A stretch of 64,000 nucleotides of DNA from Alteromonas lipotrueae (GCF_019249215.1 NZ_JAESDI010000001.1:314728-378727), one strand, 5' to 3'. Counted from the stretch's first letter, positions 9,442 to 17,936 are shown. Numbers and translations: made by a program. Notes: a model not told the origin generated them from the letters alone.

Positions 9442-9873
9442 TTACTGGCCTCCAGAACTAAGGGCTTTTTTCATACCTTTGACTTTACTGTTAATAAACT
9501 CAAGTGTGGCTTGATAGCGTAAACCGTTATCTAAAAAGCGGTTACGTTCTGCCTGTACTTCCACCGTATTACCGTCGCCGGTATCCGGTTGCGTGGGTAT
9601 GCGGTATTGCATTTCAAAATTTGATGCTACCGACGATACATCGCCACCTATGTGTTTATCGTGCGTTCTTACTAAGCTTCCACCACCCAATTTGTGCTGC
9701 CCTTCTTGGGCGCTCATGGCTGACTCCATCGCTTTATTAAAGTCGATGTCTTTAGCTTTATAACCAGGGGTATTGGCGTTCGCTAGGTTTCCAGAGATGA
9801 CTTCCATTCTGTCGGTGCGTATTGCTAACGCCGACTGATGAAACCCGACTAACTTGTCGAGATTAATGGCCAT
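9442..9873 (-). CDS. flgB: Flagellar basal-body rod protein FlgB
   Basis: Proximal rod protein, 143 aa; first gene of the flgBCDE unit. Contains EVISGNLANANTPGYKAKD (about residues 24-42) and a C-terminal YQATLEFINSKVKGMKKAL helix. A good sigma-54 promoter sits about 80 nt upstream at 9953-9969. An AGGAG-type ribosome site (TAGGAGTTTTCAAT) precedes the ATG. Confidence 0.97.
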   Translation of the reverse strand: MAINLDKLVGFHQSALAIRTDRMEVISGNLANANTPGYKAKDIDFNKAMESAMSAQEGQHKLGGGSLVRTHDKHIGGDVSSVASNFEMQYRIPTQPDTGDGNTVEVQAERNRFLDNGLRYQATLEFINSKVKGMKKALSSGGQ

Positions 9874-9952
9874 ATTGAAAACTCCTAGCTGAGAAATTCC
9901 GTAAATACGTCATGAGTAAACAATGACGAATTATCTGTTATAGGATTTTACT

Positions 9953-9969
9953 AGCAAGGCAGATGCCAA
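9953..9969 (-). promoter_or_regulatory. Sigma-54 promoter for flgBCDE
   Basis: Minus-strand TTGGCATCTGCCTTGCT: -24 TTGGCA and -12 TTGCT with GG and GC exactly 10 nt apart. The -24 element is also the right arm of an inverted repeat, TGCCAA and TTGGCA with an 8-nt gap (9964-9983). The predicted start is near 9940, giving a leader of about 65-70 nt before flgB. The 177-nt space upstream of flgB otherwise holds only A/T-rich sequence. Confidence 0.82.
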
Positions 9970-10050
9970 CCTGAAGATTGGCACTGTATAAAAACATAAA
10001 AAAACGAGGGGGAATTGAAAATAATTAAATAAATTCAGCAATTTAAGTAG

Positions 10051-10881
10051 TTATTTTTTTTGATAATACAAACCAGGATTACATTTGATCATGGCGTAAG
10101 TATCACTTGCCGCACTGATAGATTCAGACGCGCCAAGGAAAAGGACACCGGCAGGTTGCAGCTGTCCGGCAATTTGTTGCAGTATCTTTTGTTTTACATC
10201 TGCCGAAAAATAAATCAGCACATTGCGGCAAAAAACGATGTCGAAGCGGCCAAGTGCTGCATAGGAGGTTAACAAATTCAAACTTCTGAATGATACCATG
10301 TTGCGCACTTCTGGCTTTACCTGCATCTGGCCACTTTCGTGGGATTGGAAGAACATAGCCCTACGTTGTGGCGATAACCCTCTAGCAAGCGAAAGTTCAT
10401 CGTATAGCCCTTGGCTACACTTGTTTAGCATTTCAGAAGAAAGATCGGTGGCTATAATTTCAACCCCTTGCCTAAGCAATCCAGGTCGCTGTTTTTGAAA
10501 CTCTAATATCGACATAGCAATAGAGTATGGCTCTTGTCCGGACGAACAAGCTGCACTCCAAATTCTAAGTTTCTGGTTTTTCGTTGCCAGTTGAGGAAGT
10601 AAATCGCGTTGTAGCAACTCAAACGGGTAGGTATCTCTAAACCACAATGTTTCGTTCGTGGTCATTGCATCAATGACGCTTTGTAAAAGGCTACGATCGT
10701 AACCTTTTACAACCACATCAATCAGCGCATCAGTATTGTCATAGTCATGTTTATATAACAAAGACGCAAGCCTGCTTCTTACCAGATATTGCTTGTTTTC
10801 CCCGAGTACTATTCCACATTGTTTCTCGAGGAAGTGCCGAAACTTTTCATAGCTTGTCGGCGACACATTTTTATTATCCAA
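10051..10881 (-). CDS. cheR: Chemotaxis protein methyltransferase CheR
   Basis: SAM-dependent methyltransferase, 276 aa, which methylates glutamates of chemoreceptors. It has an N-terminal helical domain (1-80) and a catalytic domain starting around TTNETLWFRDTYPFELL. The SAM-binding stretch is IWSAACSSGQEPYSIA (motif I), and FDIVFCRNVLIYFS follows further on. Placement just downstream of cheV (14 nt) and upstream of flgB repeats the Vibrio/Pseudomonas order. No C-terminal receptor-tethering pentapeptide was looked for. Confidence 0.95.
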   Translation of the reverse strand: MDNKNVSPTSYEKFRHFLEKQCGIVLGENKQYLVRSRLASLLYKHDYDNTDALIDVVVKGYDRSLLQSVIDAMTTNETLWFRDTYPFELLQRDLLPQLATKNQKLRIWSAACSSGQEPYSIAMSILEFQKQRPGLLRQGVEIIATDLSSEMLNKCSQGLYDELSLARGLSPQRRAMFFQSHESGQMQVKPEVRNMVSFRSLNLLTSYAALGRFDIVFCRNVLIYFSADVKQKILQQIAGQLQPAGVLFLGASESISAASDTYAMIKCNPGLYYQKK

Positions 10882-10895
10882 CCCCTACCGCTCCA

Positions 10896-11825
10896 TTATT
10901 CACAATCCGTCATTAACCACTTCTGAACTGCTGTTGCTAGTTCATCGGGGTGAAATTTCGCAATAAAGTCATCCGCTCCCACTTTCTGAACCATCGCTTG
11001 GTTGAATACACCGCTTAAAGAAGTATGAAGTACAACATGAAGCTTTTGAAGTTCAGGTGTATTCTTAATTTCAGCTGTAAGGGTGTAACCGTCCATCTCC
11101 GGCATTTCTATGTCGGACACTAATACCCCAATTCGCTTGGTGATATCACCATATTCTTCCGCGATTTCCTTCAAGCGGTTTAACGCTTCCAAACCGTTTT
11201 TTGCCAGCTCAATTTCTAGCCCGAGCGAGGTTAGCGCTTTTTTAACTTGGTTTCTTGCCACCGCTGAATCATCAGCAATGAAGATAATTTTGTCTTCTTT
11301 ACCTTCCGTAGTAAGCCCTTCAGCAACATCGGCGCTTACTTCAGCATTTAGTGGTGAAATTTCGTTAAGGATTTTTTCAACGTCGAGAATTTCAATTAAC
11401 TCGTTTTCAACTTCAGTAACAGCGGTTAAGTAACTTGCTCGGCCTGTCCCCTGTGGAGGCGGCATAATGGCATCCCAGTTAGTGTTAATAATGCGCTCAA
11501 CAGCGCCCACTAAAAAACCTTGAACAGAACGATTGTATTCAGCAATAACGATAAAAGCGTTTGATAAATCTTCAATACGCTTGCCGCCCGTCGCCATGCT
11601 TAAATCGATGACAGAAATAGTTTGCCCACGAATATGTGCTATTCCGCGAACTAGCGAGTTCAACTTCGGCATTGAAGTCAGTGGTGGACACTGGAGCACT
11701 TCTCGTACTTTAAAGACGTTTATACCAAAGCGTTGACGACCATTAAGCCTGAACAACAATAACTCAAGACGGTTTTGACCAACTAATTGGGTTCGTTGGT
11801 TAACCGAGTCTAAAATTCCCGACAT
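10896..11825 (-). CDS. cheV: Chemotaxis coupling/response regulator protein CheV
   Basis: CheW-like domain (about residues 18-160) fused to a receiver domain (about 178-305), 309 aa. The receiver has the acidic pair D185-D186 in IADDSAVARNQ and the phosphoacceptor D238 in VSDIEMPEMDGY. The protein couples CheA to receptors and is itself tuned by phosphorylation. ATG at 11825 is preceded by AGAGGTGAG. The divergent flgA lies 200 nt away. Confidence 0.95.
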   Translation of the reverse strand: MSGILDSVNQRTQLVGQNRLELLLFRLNGRQRFGINVFKVREVLQCPPLTSMPKLNSLVRGIAHIRGQTISVIDLSMATGGKRIEDLSNAFIVIAEYNRSVQGFLVGAVERIINTNWDAIMPPPQGTGRASYLTAVTEVENELIEILDVEKILNEISPLNAEVSADVAEGLTTEGKEDKIIFIADDSAVARNQVKKALTSLGLEIELAKNGLEALNRLKEIAEEYGDITKRIGVLVSDIEMPEMDGYTLTAEIKNTPELQKLHVVLHTSLSGVFNQAMVQKVGADDFIAKFHPDELATAVQKWLMTDCE

Positions 11826-11962
11826 ATCTCACCTCTTTTTAATACTGGGCATGATCATTGCCTTCACTAAAGAGAATAGACAATATCACTAAATGTATGC
11901 AGGTCAAACGACAGAAAAATGACGGTTTCGCTGCATGTACAACTTAATCACGGACGTACGCA

Positions 11963-12008
11963 AGTTATTGTCTCAACCTAATTTGTCTTATAAGCATAGA
12001 CAATAACT
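11963..12008. repeat. 11-bp inverted repeat in the cheV-flgA intergenic region
   Basis: AGTTATTGTCT (11963-11973) and AGACAATAACT (11998-12008) are perfect inverted copies separated by 24 nt, ending 19 nt before the flgA ATG. No T-tract follows, so it does not look like a terminator. It could be an operator or a structured flgA leader. This is the only clear structure in the 202-nt divergent space. Confidence 0.55.
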
Positions 12009-12027
12009 CAGTAAGTGAACACGAAAA

Positions 12028-12756
12028 GTGACTATGAAAAATTTAAAAAATGTAAAATCTTGGCTTACAGGAATTCGTCTGCCACTTTTCACTACTATGG
12101 CGGCAGTTATTTTAGCGCCTTACAGTTACGCTGAAACGATGCACGATGTGGTGAATAAGGGCGCAGAAGAATACTTGCTGTCGACCCTTAGTATACACGA
12201 TGAAAACACCGATATTGCGGTAAGCATTGCTGAAGTAGACGAAAGAATTAATATTCCTCAGTGTCCGACGGGATTTCAATTCCACGCATCTGATGAATCT
12301 TTGGGCCAATCTTATATTTCTGTGCGGGTAAGTTGCACAAATAATGACTGGTACTTGTTTACCAGCGCCCAAGTGACAAGAACGAAAGAAATTGTGGTTA
12401 CTTCTGGCGCGGTTAGCCCTGGCACTGTGCTTTCTGCATCTAATCTGACGTTGGCATCCGTAGATATAAAGCGTCTTCGATACAGTGCATTTACCGATGT
12501 AGATGCATTGATTGGCGCTCGAATGAAACGTCGAATTGTTGATGGTCAAGCTGTGCAATCAAATATGCTATGCTTTGTGTGCAAGGGCGATAGAATTACC
12601 ATTCGTGCATCATTGGGTGGGATGGCGGTTAAAACATCTGGAATAGCACAACAAGATGGTGTTATTGGCGATACCATAAAGGTGCTCAATGCCAGTAGCC
12701 AAAAGCCCGTGATAGCGGAAGTCGCCAGCGCTCAAGAAGTCGTGGTACACTTATAG
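12028..12756 (+). CDS. flgA: Flagellar P-ring assembly chaperone FlgA
   Basis: Periplasmic chaperone for FlgI, 242 aa. The N-terminus (about 1-36) is a signal peptide with a hydrophobic core LPLFTTMAAVILAPYSYA. The C-terminal half holds the SAF/FlgA domain: VTSGAVSPGTVLSASNLTLA, then AVQSNMLCFVCKGDRITI and the closing VIGDTIKVLNASSQKPVIAEV pattern of the family. Divergent from cheV and directly upstream of flgM. Confidence 0.9.
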   Translation: MTMKNLKNVKSWLTGIRLPLFTTMAAVILAPYSYAETMHDVVNKGAEEYLLSTLSIHDENTDIAVSIAEVDERINIPQCPTGFQFHASDESLGQSYISVRVSCTNNDWYLFTSAQVTRTKEIVVTSGAVSPGTVLSASNLTLASVDIKRLRYSAFTDVDALIGARMKRRIVDGQAVQSNMLCFVCKGDRITIRASLGGMAVKTSGIAQQDGVIGDTIKVLNASSQKPVIAEVASAQEVVVHL

Positions 12757-12797
12757 TTCAGCGTGCTAAAAAACTACGTTTTCGTTGTATAAAAGCC

Positions 12798-12824
12798 TAA
12801 AGAAAAAAAGGTTTGTGCCGATAA
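12798..12824 (+). promoter_or_regulatory. Sigma-28 (FliA) promoter for flgM-flgN
   Basis: TAAAGAAA, 11 nt, then GCCGATAA. The -10 element is a perfect FliA consensus, the spacing is exact, and the -35 element matches at 5 of 8 positions. It lies between flgA and flgM, 36 nt before the flgM ATG. This fits the known logic by which the anti-sigma factor gene is transcribed by the sigma factor it controls. Confidence 0.9.
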
Positions 12825-12859
12825 CTTGTACAGAGGCGAAAAGGTAGTGGAGAAATATT

Positions 12860-13192
12860 ATGGCAATTAACAATGTAAACAATGGGTTACCCAAAACACC
12901 CGTTGATAATACAAAAATTTCGCAACAGAATCAGGCACAGCAGTCGCAACAGCAACAAGCGACGTCTAACAATGCATCTGTTGCTCAAGCACCACGACAA
13001 GATTCAGTATCCTTGACTCAGTCTGCACAGCAGTTGAATCAAGTTCAGAAGAAAGGTTCTGAAGCGCCTGTAAATCAGGAAAAAGTCGATCGTCTTAAAA
13101 AAGCGATATCAAGTGGTGAATACAAAGTTAACCCTGAAGTGTTAGCGAATAAAATCGCTAAGCTTGAGGGTGAGATTTTTGGCCAAAAATAA
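12860..13192 (+). CDS. flgM: Anti-sigma-28 factor FlgM
   Basis: Small, low-complexity protein (110 aa) that binds FliA until it is exported through the finished hook. The N-terminal half is Q/N/S-rich and probably disordered. The C-terminal VSLTQSAQQLNQVQK then VDRLKKAISSGEYKVNPEVLANKIAKLE is the conserved FliA-binding helix pair (split around residues 50-64 and 75-105). It has its own sigma-28 promoter and is followed 10 nt later by flgN. Confidence 0.94.
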   Translation: MAINNVNNGLPKTPVDNTKISQQNQAQQSQQQQATSNNASVAQAPRQDSVSLTQSAQQLNQVQKKGSEAPVNQEKVDRLKKAISSGEYKVNPEVLANKIAKLEGEIFGQK

Positions 13193-13202
13193 TTAGGTTT
13201 CT

Positions 13203-13631
13203 ATGACTAGTCATCTTTATTCAGCGTTATCACAACAGGTCACTAACTTAGAGGGCCTGTGCTTGATGCTGGAAAAAGAATTACATTTAATTAGCTCACG
13301 AGATGCAGAAACCTTGATGAGTCTTTTAGAAGATAAGTCTAAATTACTAGAGTCTATTCAATCTACGGACCAAAAAGTCGAGGCGTTATATCGCCAAACT
13401 ACAGACGAAACGATTAGTGCAGATGAACAAGGGTTAATGGATAATGCGAAAAGTCTGTTAGAAGACTGTAAGTATAAAACCCAAATCAATCAGAAAGCCG
13501 TAGAGCAAGGACAGCTTCGCCTCACACACTTACGGAATCTGATGTTAGAAGTTCGCGCTAAAGAGTCGTTAACCTACGATAAGAAAGGTAAGCCAAATGC
13601 AGGCCGTTTAGGTTCAGGTATTAGCGCCTAA
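13203..13631 (+). CDS. flgN: Flagellar export chaperone FlgN
   Basis: 142-aa helical protein in the classic flgM-flgN pair; FlgN is the type III export chaperone for FlgK and FlgL. The sequence is mostly amphipathic helix, with LEGLCLMLEKELHLISSRDA near the N-terminus, the part most conserved among FlgN proteins. Its clients flgK and flgL are in this same window. It ends just before a bidirectional terminator. Confidence 0.9.
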   Translation: MTSHLYSALSQQVTNLEGLCLMLEKELHLISSRDAETLMSLLEDKSKLLESIQSTDQKVEALYRQTTDETISADEQGLMDNAKSLLEDCKYKTQINQKAVEQGQLRLTHLRNLMLEVRAKESLTYDKKGKPNAGRLGSGISA

Positions 13632-13665
13632 GTAATGCACTCGTTACCGAAAGCCCCAATAAAAG

Positions 13666-13700
13666 CACAAAAAAGCGCGTTTAATACGCGCTTTTTTGTG
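13666..13700. terminator. Bidirectional terminator between flgN and flgP
   Basis: Hairpin of 15-bp arms CACAAAAAAGCGCGT / ACGCGCTTTTTTGTG around a TTAAT loop. The six T residues are part of the arm in both directions, so it can end flgMN from the left and flgP from the right. Confidence 0.88.
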
Positions 13701-13728
13701 GGTGCTATTTAGCCATACATCGAAATAC

Positions 13729-14220
13729 TTAATAGTATTTGATGTCTTTTATTCTTTGTGGCTTCGCTGTCGTCAAATAAATGTCGTACACGCGATGCAT
13801 ATCTAGCTCAAGTTCGGTGGCATAGGTGTCTTCACCCACGGGGTAACTTTTTATTACCCTAGCCCCTCTAATAACGCCCTCTACAGAAGCCCGCAAGGTT
13901 TCATTATCCACCACAAGGCTAGACAGTGATTGATTACCTTCAATACGCTGTCCGTACACCTGCTCTGCAAGTTCTCTGTAAGCCTCTAGTTTTGATGCTT
14001 TAATTGCCATCAATGTTTTCACGGTTTCGCTTTCACCCCGTTGCGACATAATTGGGGCATATCCAACGGCACTTAGCACAGGGTAACTGTCTGGCTCAAC
14101 CGTCTCCCACTCCACATGTTTGTCTACAAATAGACTACATCCTGATAAACCTGTTAGTGCAGCAAATAAAGCCACCGTCATCCATGCTCGGCTACGAATC
14201 AATTTTTCAAAAAACACCAT
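13729..14220 (-). CDS. flgP: Flagellar outer-membrane lipoprotein FlgP (LPP20 family)
   Basis: I start at ATG 14220 (163 aa) rather than the longer frame to 14328, because it gives a lipoprotein signal with lipobox LSGC (Cys 28) and has GAGGTTTCTC upstream. The mature part contains the LPP20 pattern (MAIKASKLEAYRELAEQVYG, then VVDNETLRASVEGVIRGARV). FlgP is known in Vibrio as an H-ring/outer-membrane component of fast polar flagella. Its divergent partner here is flgT. A FlgO gene, often adjacent, is not present nearby. Confidence 0.85.
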   Translation of the reverse strand: MVFFEKLIRSRAWMTVALFAALTGLSGCSLFVDKHVEWETVEPDSYPVLSAVGYAPIMSQRGESETVKTLMAIKASKLEAYRELAEQVYGQRIEGNQSLSSLVVDNETLRASVEGVIRGARVIKSYPVGEDTYATELELDMHRVYDIYLTTAKPQRIKDIKYY

Positions 14221-14441
14221 TAGAGAAACCTCATTCTCAATTTTTCTATTAGTGGATAAGCAATGTTTACGCCTAAATTTTAAATTTGAAACATTGGCAT
14301 CTATTTCGCTTATTATAAGTTGGAGCAAAAATTGACATAAAGTCGAAAAAAAACTGATTAAAGAATCTGATACAAAAGAATACTGGCTTAAATTAACTGA
14401 TGTAGTGCCCTCTTATCGCACTGCAACAAAAGGACAAGACT

Positions 14442-15671
14442 GTGCTTGGCATACAAACATTCGCTAAACTAACGTTAACTAGCGTGTCTTCTGTGAAAAG
14501 AAGATATCAAGCTAGATACGCCAAGGTCGCCTTTTTTATGGCGCTGTTTTGCCTTGCTTTAGTGTCAACAGGGCAAAGCCATGCCGCTTGGTATGAAGCC
14601 AAAGGCCAAGCAGTTATCGTGAACGGTAATAAAGAAAAAGCACGTAGAGACGCCACAGAAGAAGCCCTCAAACAAGCATTGTTATTCGCAGGTGCCTCGA
14701 TAAGCAGTGTTCAGCAGCTCACAAATGGGTTACTTGAAAGTGAAGACATTACCATTAGTAGTTCAGGTGAAGTGGATCATCTCGAACTCACTGATGAAGT
14801 ATGGCATAGCGACTATGTTACCGTAAGCGTCAGGGCGGATATCTTTCCTGCGGCTAAACAATGTACCGCAGTTGAGTATGATAAAAATATTGCCACCAGT
14901 TACTTCATGGTAGAAAACCGCAATCATTTAGTTGAAGGAAAAATCCCTAACTTTTCCGAGGCAGTCACAAGAAAGCTGGCTACCGAAATGTCGGCGCAGG
15001 CGCAGAATTTGAATTTAGCGTACATTGCTCCACACACCACACGATGGGGAGTTAATGGGCTTGAAGAAAATGTGCGCGCATTATCACAACAATCAAATGC
15101 ACAGTTTGTTTTAATCGGCAGCATTAATGACGTTAGTGTTGAAAGACAACGCCCTTCTTCGATTGCGTTCTGGAAAGAAGAAAAAGCCACCCGTTACTTT
15201 TCGCTAAGCATTAAGGTTTTCGACGGTATAAATAGCGGCTTGCTGCTGCAGCAAGATTACATAACTGAAGCAAATTGGCCTTTTGACCGGTTTACCGATG
15301 TAGACGAATTTTCGTCAACCTTTTGGCGGACAGATTACGGCAATGCAATTAAAAAGCAGATGCAACAGTTAACCGCTGATATTAACGAGACTATTGCCTG
15401 TCAGCCTATGACTGGCAGAGTGCTTAATGTTGCCGGTTCGCATATTTCAGTATCATTGGGCCGCGATAATGGCATACAAAATGGTGATGAGCTTTTTGTC
15501 TATCAAACCAGCGAAATTATCGACAGACACGGTAAGGCCTATTTGCAGTACCATATTTACCCCGGTGCATTTGTTGTTGAAAATGCTTATGGCAATACTG
15601 CAAGATTGATTCATAAAGACAGTGGTATTATTGCGAATATTCAAGAGAGTGATTTCGTTATCAAACGATAG
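14442..15671 (+). CDS. flgT: Flagellar H-ring protein FlgT
   Basis: 409-aa periplasmic protein. The start is GTG at 14442 with AAAGGA 8 nt upstream. A long N-terminal leader ends in a signal peptide (hydrophobic FFMALFCLALV, cleavage after SHAA). The mature N-terminus WYEAKGQAVIVNGNKEKARR then DATEEALKQALLFAGA is the FlgT_N domain. The C-terminal part has VLNVAGSHISVSLGRDNGIQNGD, the FlgT_C SH3-like pattern. In Vibrio it forms the H ring and is needed for MotX/MotY recruitment of the sodium motor. Confidence 0.88.
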   Translation: MLGIQTFAKLTLTSVSSVKRRYQARYAKVAFFMALFCLALVSTGQSHAAWYEAKGQAVIVNGNKEKARRDATEEALKQALLFAGASISSVQQLTNGLLESEDITISSSGEVDHLELTDEVWHSDYVTVSVRADIFPAAKQCTAVEYDKNIATSYFMVENRNHLVEGKIPNFSEAVTRKLATEMSAQAQNLNLAYIAPHTTRWGVNGLEENVRALSQQSNAQFVLIGSINDVSVERQRPSSIAFWKEEKATRYFSLSIKVFDGINSGLLLQQDYITEANWPFDRFTDVDEFSSTFWRTDYGNAIKKQMQQLTADINETIACQPMTGRVLNVAGSHISVSLGRDNGIQNGDELFVYQTSEIIDRHGKAYLQYHIYPGAFVVENAYGNTARLIHKDSGIIANIQESDFVIKR

Positions 15672-15770
15672 TTCGGTTACAGCGTCTACTAATTACATAG
15701 AAGAACTAAACAACCGCTCACCCTTTATAGCAGGGTACAAAACTTAGATAAAGGTTTTTAAACCAAAGGG

Positions 15771-15798
15771 TTCCGTTCGCGGATTAAGTTCGTATAAT
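15771..15798 (+). promoter_or_regulatory. Probable promoter of tRNA-Arg
   Basis: A perfect TATAAT at 15793-15798 lies 10 nt before the mature tRNA 5' end. Sixteen nt upstream is a weak -35 match, TTCCGT. Position and -10 quality support it; the -35 call is tentative. Confidence 0.5.
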
Positions 15799-15808
15799 AG
15801 CCTTGTAG

Positions 15809-15883
15809 GTCCCCATAGTTTAATGGATAAAACAAGGCCCTCCTAAGGCTTAGATGTTGGTTCGATTCCAGCTGGGGACGCCA
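15809..15883 (+). tRNA. tRNA-Arg (anticodon CCU)
   Basis: Cloverleaf folded by hand. The acceptor GTCCCCA pairs with TGGGGAC. The D-arm is GTTT/AAAC, the anticodon stem AGGCC/GGCTT with loop CTCCTAA (anticodon CCT at 15842-15844), and the T-arm GTTGG/CCAGC with loop TTCGATT. The discriminator is G, and CCA is encoded in the DNA. Total 75 nt. It reads AGG codons. Confidence 0.95.
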
Positions 15884-15924
15884 TCAATCTTAACCGCAGT
15901 CACGGAATGTAATCTTACCTAATG

Positions 15925-17001
15925 CTATTTCCCAAGATAGTGGTCTACTATCTCTTGCCACTCGTCAGTCTCTATCACTCTAAGTAACGCAGTATTAATC
16001 TTTTCTCTTTGCGAACTGTTTTCTGGTAACGCAATAGCATAGTCCTGACGTTCAATAACCTCGGGTAAAATAAGAATACTGTCACCAAAGTTGTTTTTAG
16101 TTAAGTACTGTAAAATGGGCTTATCGTAAACAAAAGCATCTAGGTCGCCTGATGCCAATTGTGACAAACCTTTTTCAACGCTTTCAAGTCGCTTAAATCC
16201 TATATTTTCTTTTCGTAAAAATACACTACTTGCAGAGTTTGCCAATGTAGCCACCCGCACATTAGGTAAGTCCTCAAGCCCTTTAACGCTCGAAGATAGT
16301 TGGCTAACAGTAAGGCTTGTGGCAATTGCAGCGGTAAAGCTACTGATTAAAATGATCGCTGCAAACATCCATATAAAACCGATTACCCTTCCACCAAGGG
16401 TAACAGGGGCTTTATCGCCATACCCTACTGTGGTCATTGTCACCGCCGCCCACCAAAAGCTAGCACCTAAACCTTGCTGGGTTGAGCCGCCAAACATCTC
16501 GGCGTTGCGCTTTCTTTCAAACAGCCACAGTAACGCCCCTACCGCGAGCAGCAACCCGCACAAAGCTGAAAGTGCAACTAAAAATTCCCAGCTGAAAAAA
16601 CCTTTAACGGCTGACATCCAACGATTACCTTCACTAGGCACCGCAATAGCCAACCCTGTAGTATAAAAAGGATGCGTAAAATCGATAACCGACTCTCGCT
16701 GCGAATTTACGGTAAGCGCAGCAACAGATGCATCAAAACGACCATTTTCTACTCCCTCCACCAGCTCAACCAGTGAAGCTTCGGTCAACGCATAATCGGT
16801 AGACGTTAATTCTGCAATTTGTTCCCAAAGTGCAATACTTATACCTTCAAAAGAACCGTCTTCATTTTTAATGACAAACGGCGGCGCGACCTTCGTAGCA
16901 ATAACCTGTTTTGGCTCATTATCATTGGTTTGCGCCATACTTGGCAGCATGACACTCAAGCTAAACACTATAATAGTGATCATTCGACTCATTGTATTCA
17001 T
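15925..17001 (-). CDS. Ligand-gated potassium channel, prokaryotic glutamate-receptor (GluR0) type
   Basis: 358 aa with the topology of GluR0. Signal peptide (1-23), the first lobe of a periplasmic amino-acid-binding domain (about 30-125, with IDFTHPFYTTGLAIAV), a TM helix (about 138-160), a pore loop with the K+ selectivity sequence TMTTVGYGD (TVGYGD at 191-196), a second TM helix (about 203-228), and the second lobe of the binding domain (about 245-355). The ligand is probably an amino acid or similar small molecule, which opens a K+ pore in the inner membrane. It stands alone; the tRNA upstream on the plus strand is convergent. No ligand can be assigned from sequence. Confidence 0.85.
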   Translation of the reverse strand: MNTMSRMITIIVFSLSVMLPSMAQTNDNEPKQVIATKVAPPFVIKNEDGSFEGISIALWEQIAELTSTDYALTEASLVELVEGVENGRFDASVAALTVNSQRESVIDFTHPFYTTGLAIAVPSEGNRWMSAVKGFFSWEFLVALSALCGLLLAVGALLWLFERKRNAEMFGGSTQQGLGASFWWAAVTMTTVGYGDKAPVTLGGRVIGFIWMFAAIILISSFTAAIATSLTVSQLSSSVKGLEDLPNVRVATLANSASSVFLRKENIGFKRLESVEKGLSQLASGDLDAFVYDKPILQYLTKNNFGDSILILPEVIERQDYAIALPENSSQREKINTALLRVIETDEWQEIVDHYLGK

Positions 17002-17289
17002 ACCTGTCCCTGTGGTTGGTTTACCTCTAAACTACTTTTAAGCCACTTCTACTAATAGTAACCCATCGGTAAATTTGCGACGTATAAGATTCAATCGCCA
17101 ATAATTAAAAACTATCTCGACTTCAGCTTTTAAAATGATGCTACTTTAAGATTAGCCCATGATATATGAGCATAGAAAATTCAACAAACAGCCCCATATT
17201 GATTCTTAGTAAGACAGTGCTCACTCAGGCCAACGTTGTAAAGTAATATTGGCGTAGCGAATACATTCATGACAGTGACGCTTCGCTGA

Positions 17290-17895
17290 GTGTGGGAGAA
17301 AAATATGACTAATTTTGAAACAAATGACGATTTACATTCGTTCTTTGCAGAAATGCAGGATGTAAAACCTATAAAACCTTCAAACAAAGCGTTGTTGCAT
17401 GATACAGAGAGTGCGATAGCTGAAAAAAAGCGGCGCGCTGCTCGTCAACGCAGTGAACGGGAAAAGCTGAAAAGCCCGCTAAGCTTAGAAGGGGTAACAC
17501 CAGTAAAGCCTGACGATTTCATTTTATTCCAACAACCGGGTATTCAAGATGGTGTGTTCAAAAAATTACGCATGGGTAAATACCCATTAGAAGAAACCCT
17601 TTCTCTAAGTGGCATGACCATTGAACAAAGCAGAGATGCGCTTTATAAAGCCATAACCGACTCTCATAAACGGGGCGTGAGAGCATTATTAATTAAGCAC
17701 GGTAAGGGTATAGAAAGTAAACCTTTTCCTGCTTACAAGAAAAGCTTTGTCAATCACTGGTTGCTTGAATTAGAAGAGGTGATTGCCTACCACACAGCGC
17801 AGCCTATGCACGGCGGGTTTGCAGCTACGTATGTATTATTGAAGAAACATCCCGATCAGAAATTGATCAACAGAGAGAAAAATAGGAAAGGATAA
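17290..17895 (+). CDS. Smr-domain protein (SmrA-like DNA endonuclease candidate)
   Basis: 201 aa. N-terminal basic/helical region (about 35-70, KKRRAARQRSEREK) and a C-terminal Smr (MutS2-related) domain from about residue 95 to 195. The Smr domain shows VRALLIKHGKGI and the closing HGGFAATYVLLKK. The usual LDLHG opening reads LSLSGMT here, so the His of that motif is lost; the HGKG motif is kept. Family members nick or cleave DNA or act on RNA; which applies here is not visible. The gene is alone on its strand. Confidence 0.85.
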   Translation: MWEKNMTNFETNDDLHSFFAEMQDVKPIKPSNKALLHDTESAIAEKKRRAARQRSEREKLKSPLSLEGVTPVKPDDFILFQQPGIQDGVFKKLRMGKYPLEETLSLSGMTIEQSRDALYKAITDSHKRGVRALLIKHGKGIESKPFPAYKKSFVNHWLLELEEVIAYHTAQPMHGGFAATYVLLKKHPDQKLINREKNRKG

Positions 17896-17936
17896 AAGCG
17901 CAAGATACATTAAATAAATTGGTATAGCGGAGTGAT

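Noticed and set aside
11849-11862. GG-N10-GC spacing upstream of cheV, as in a sigma-54 promoter
   Set aside because: Spacing is right but the flanking bases match poorly (AAGGCA and ATGCC) and the leader would be only about 12 nt, leaving no room for the ribosome site seen.
13729-14328. Longer flgP reading frame starting at 14328
   Set aside because: The extra 36 residues hide the lipoprotein signal; the ATG at 14220 has a ribosome site and restores a normal lipobox.
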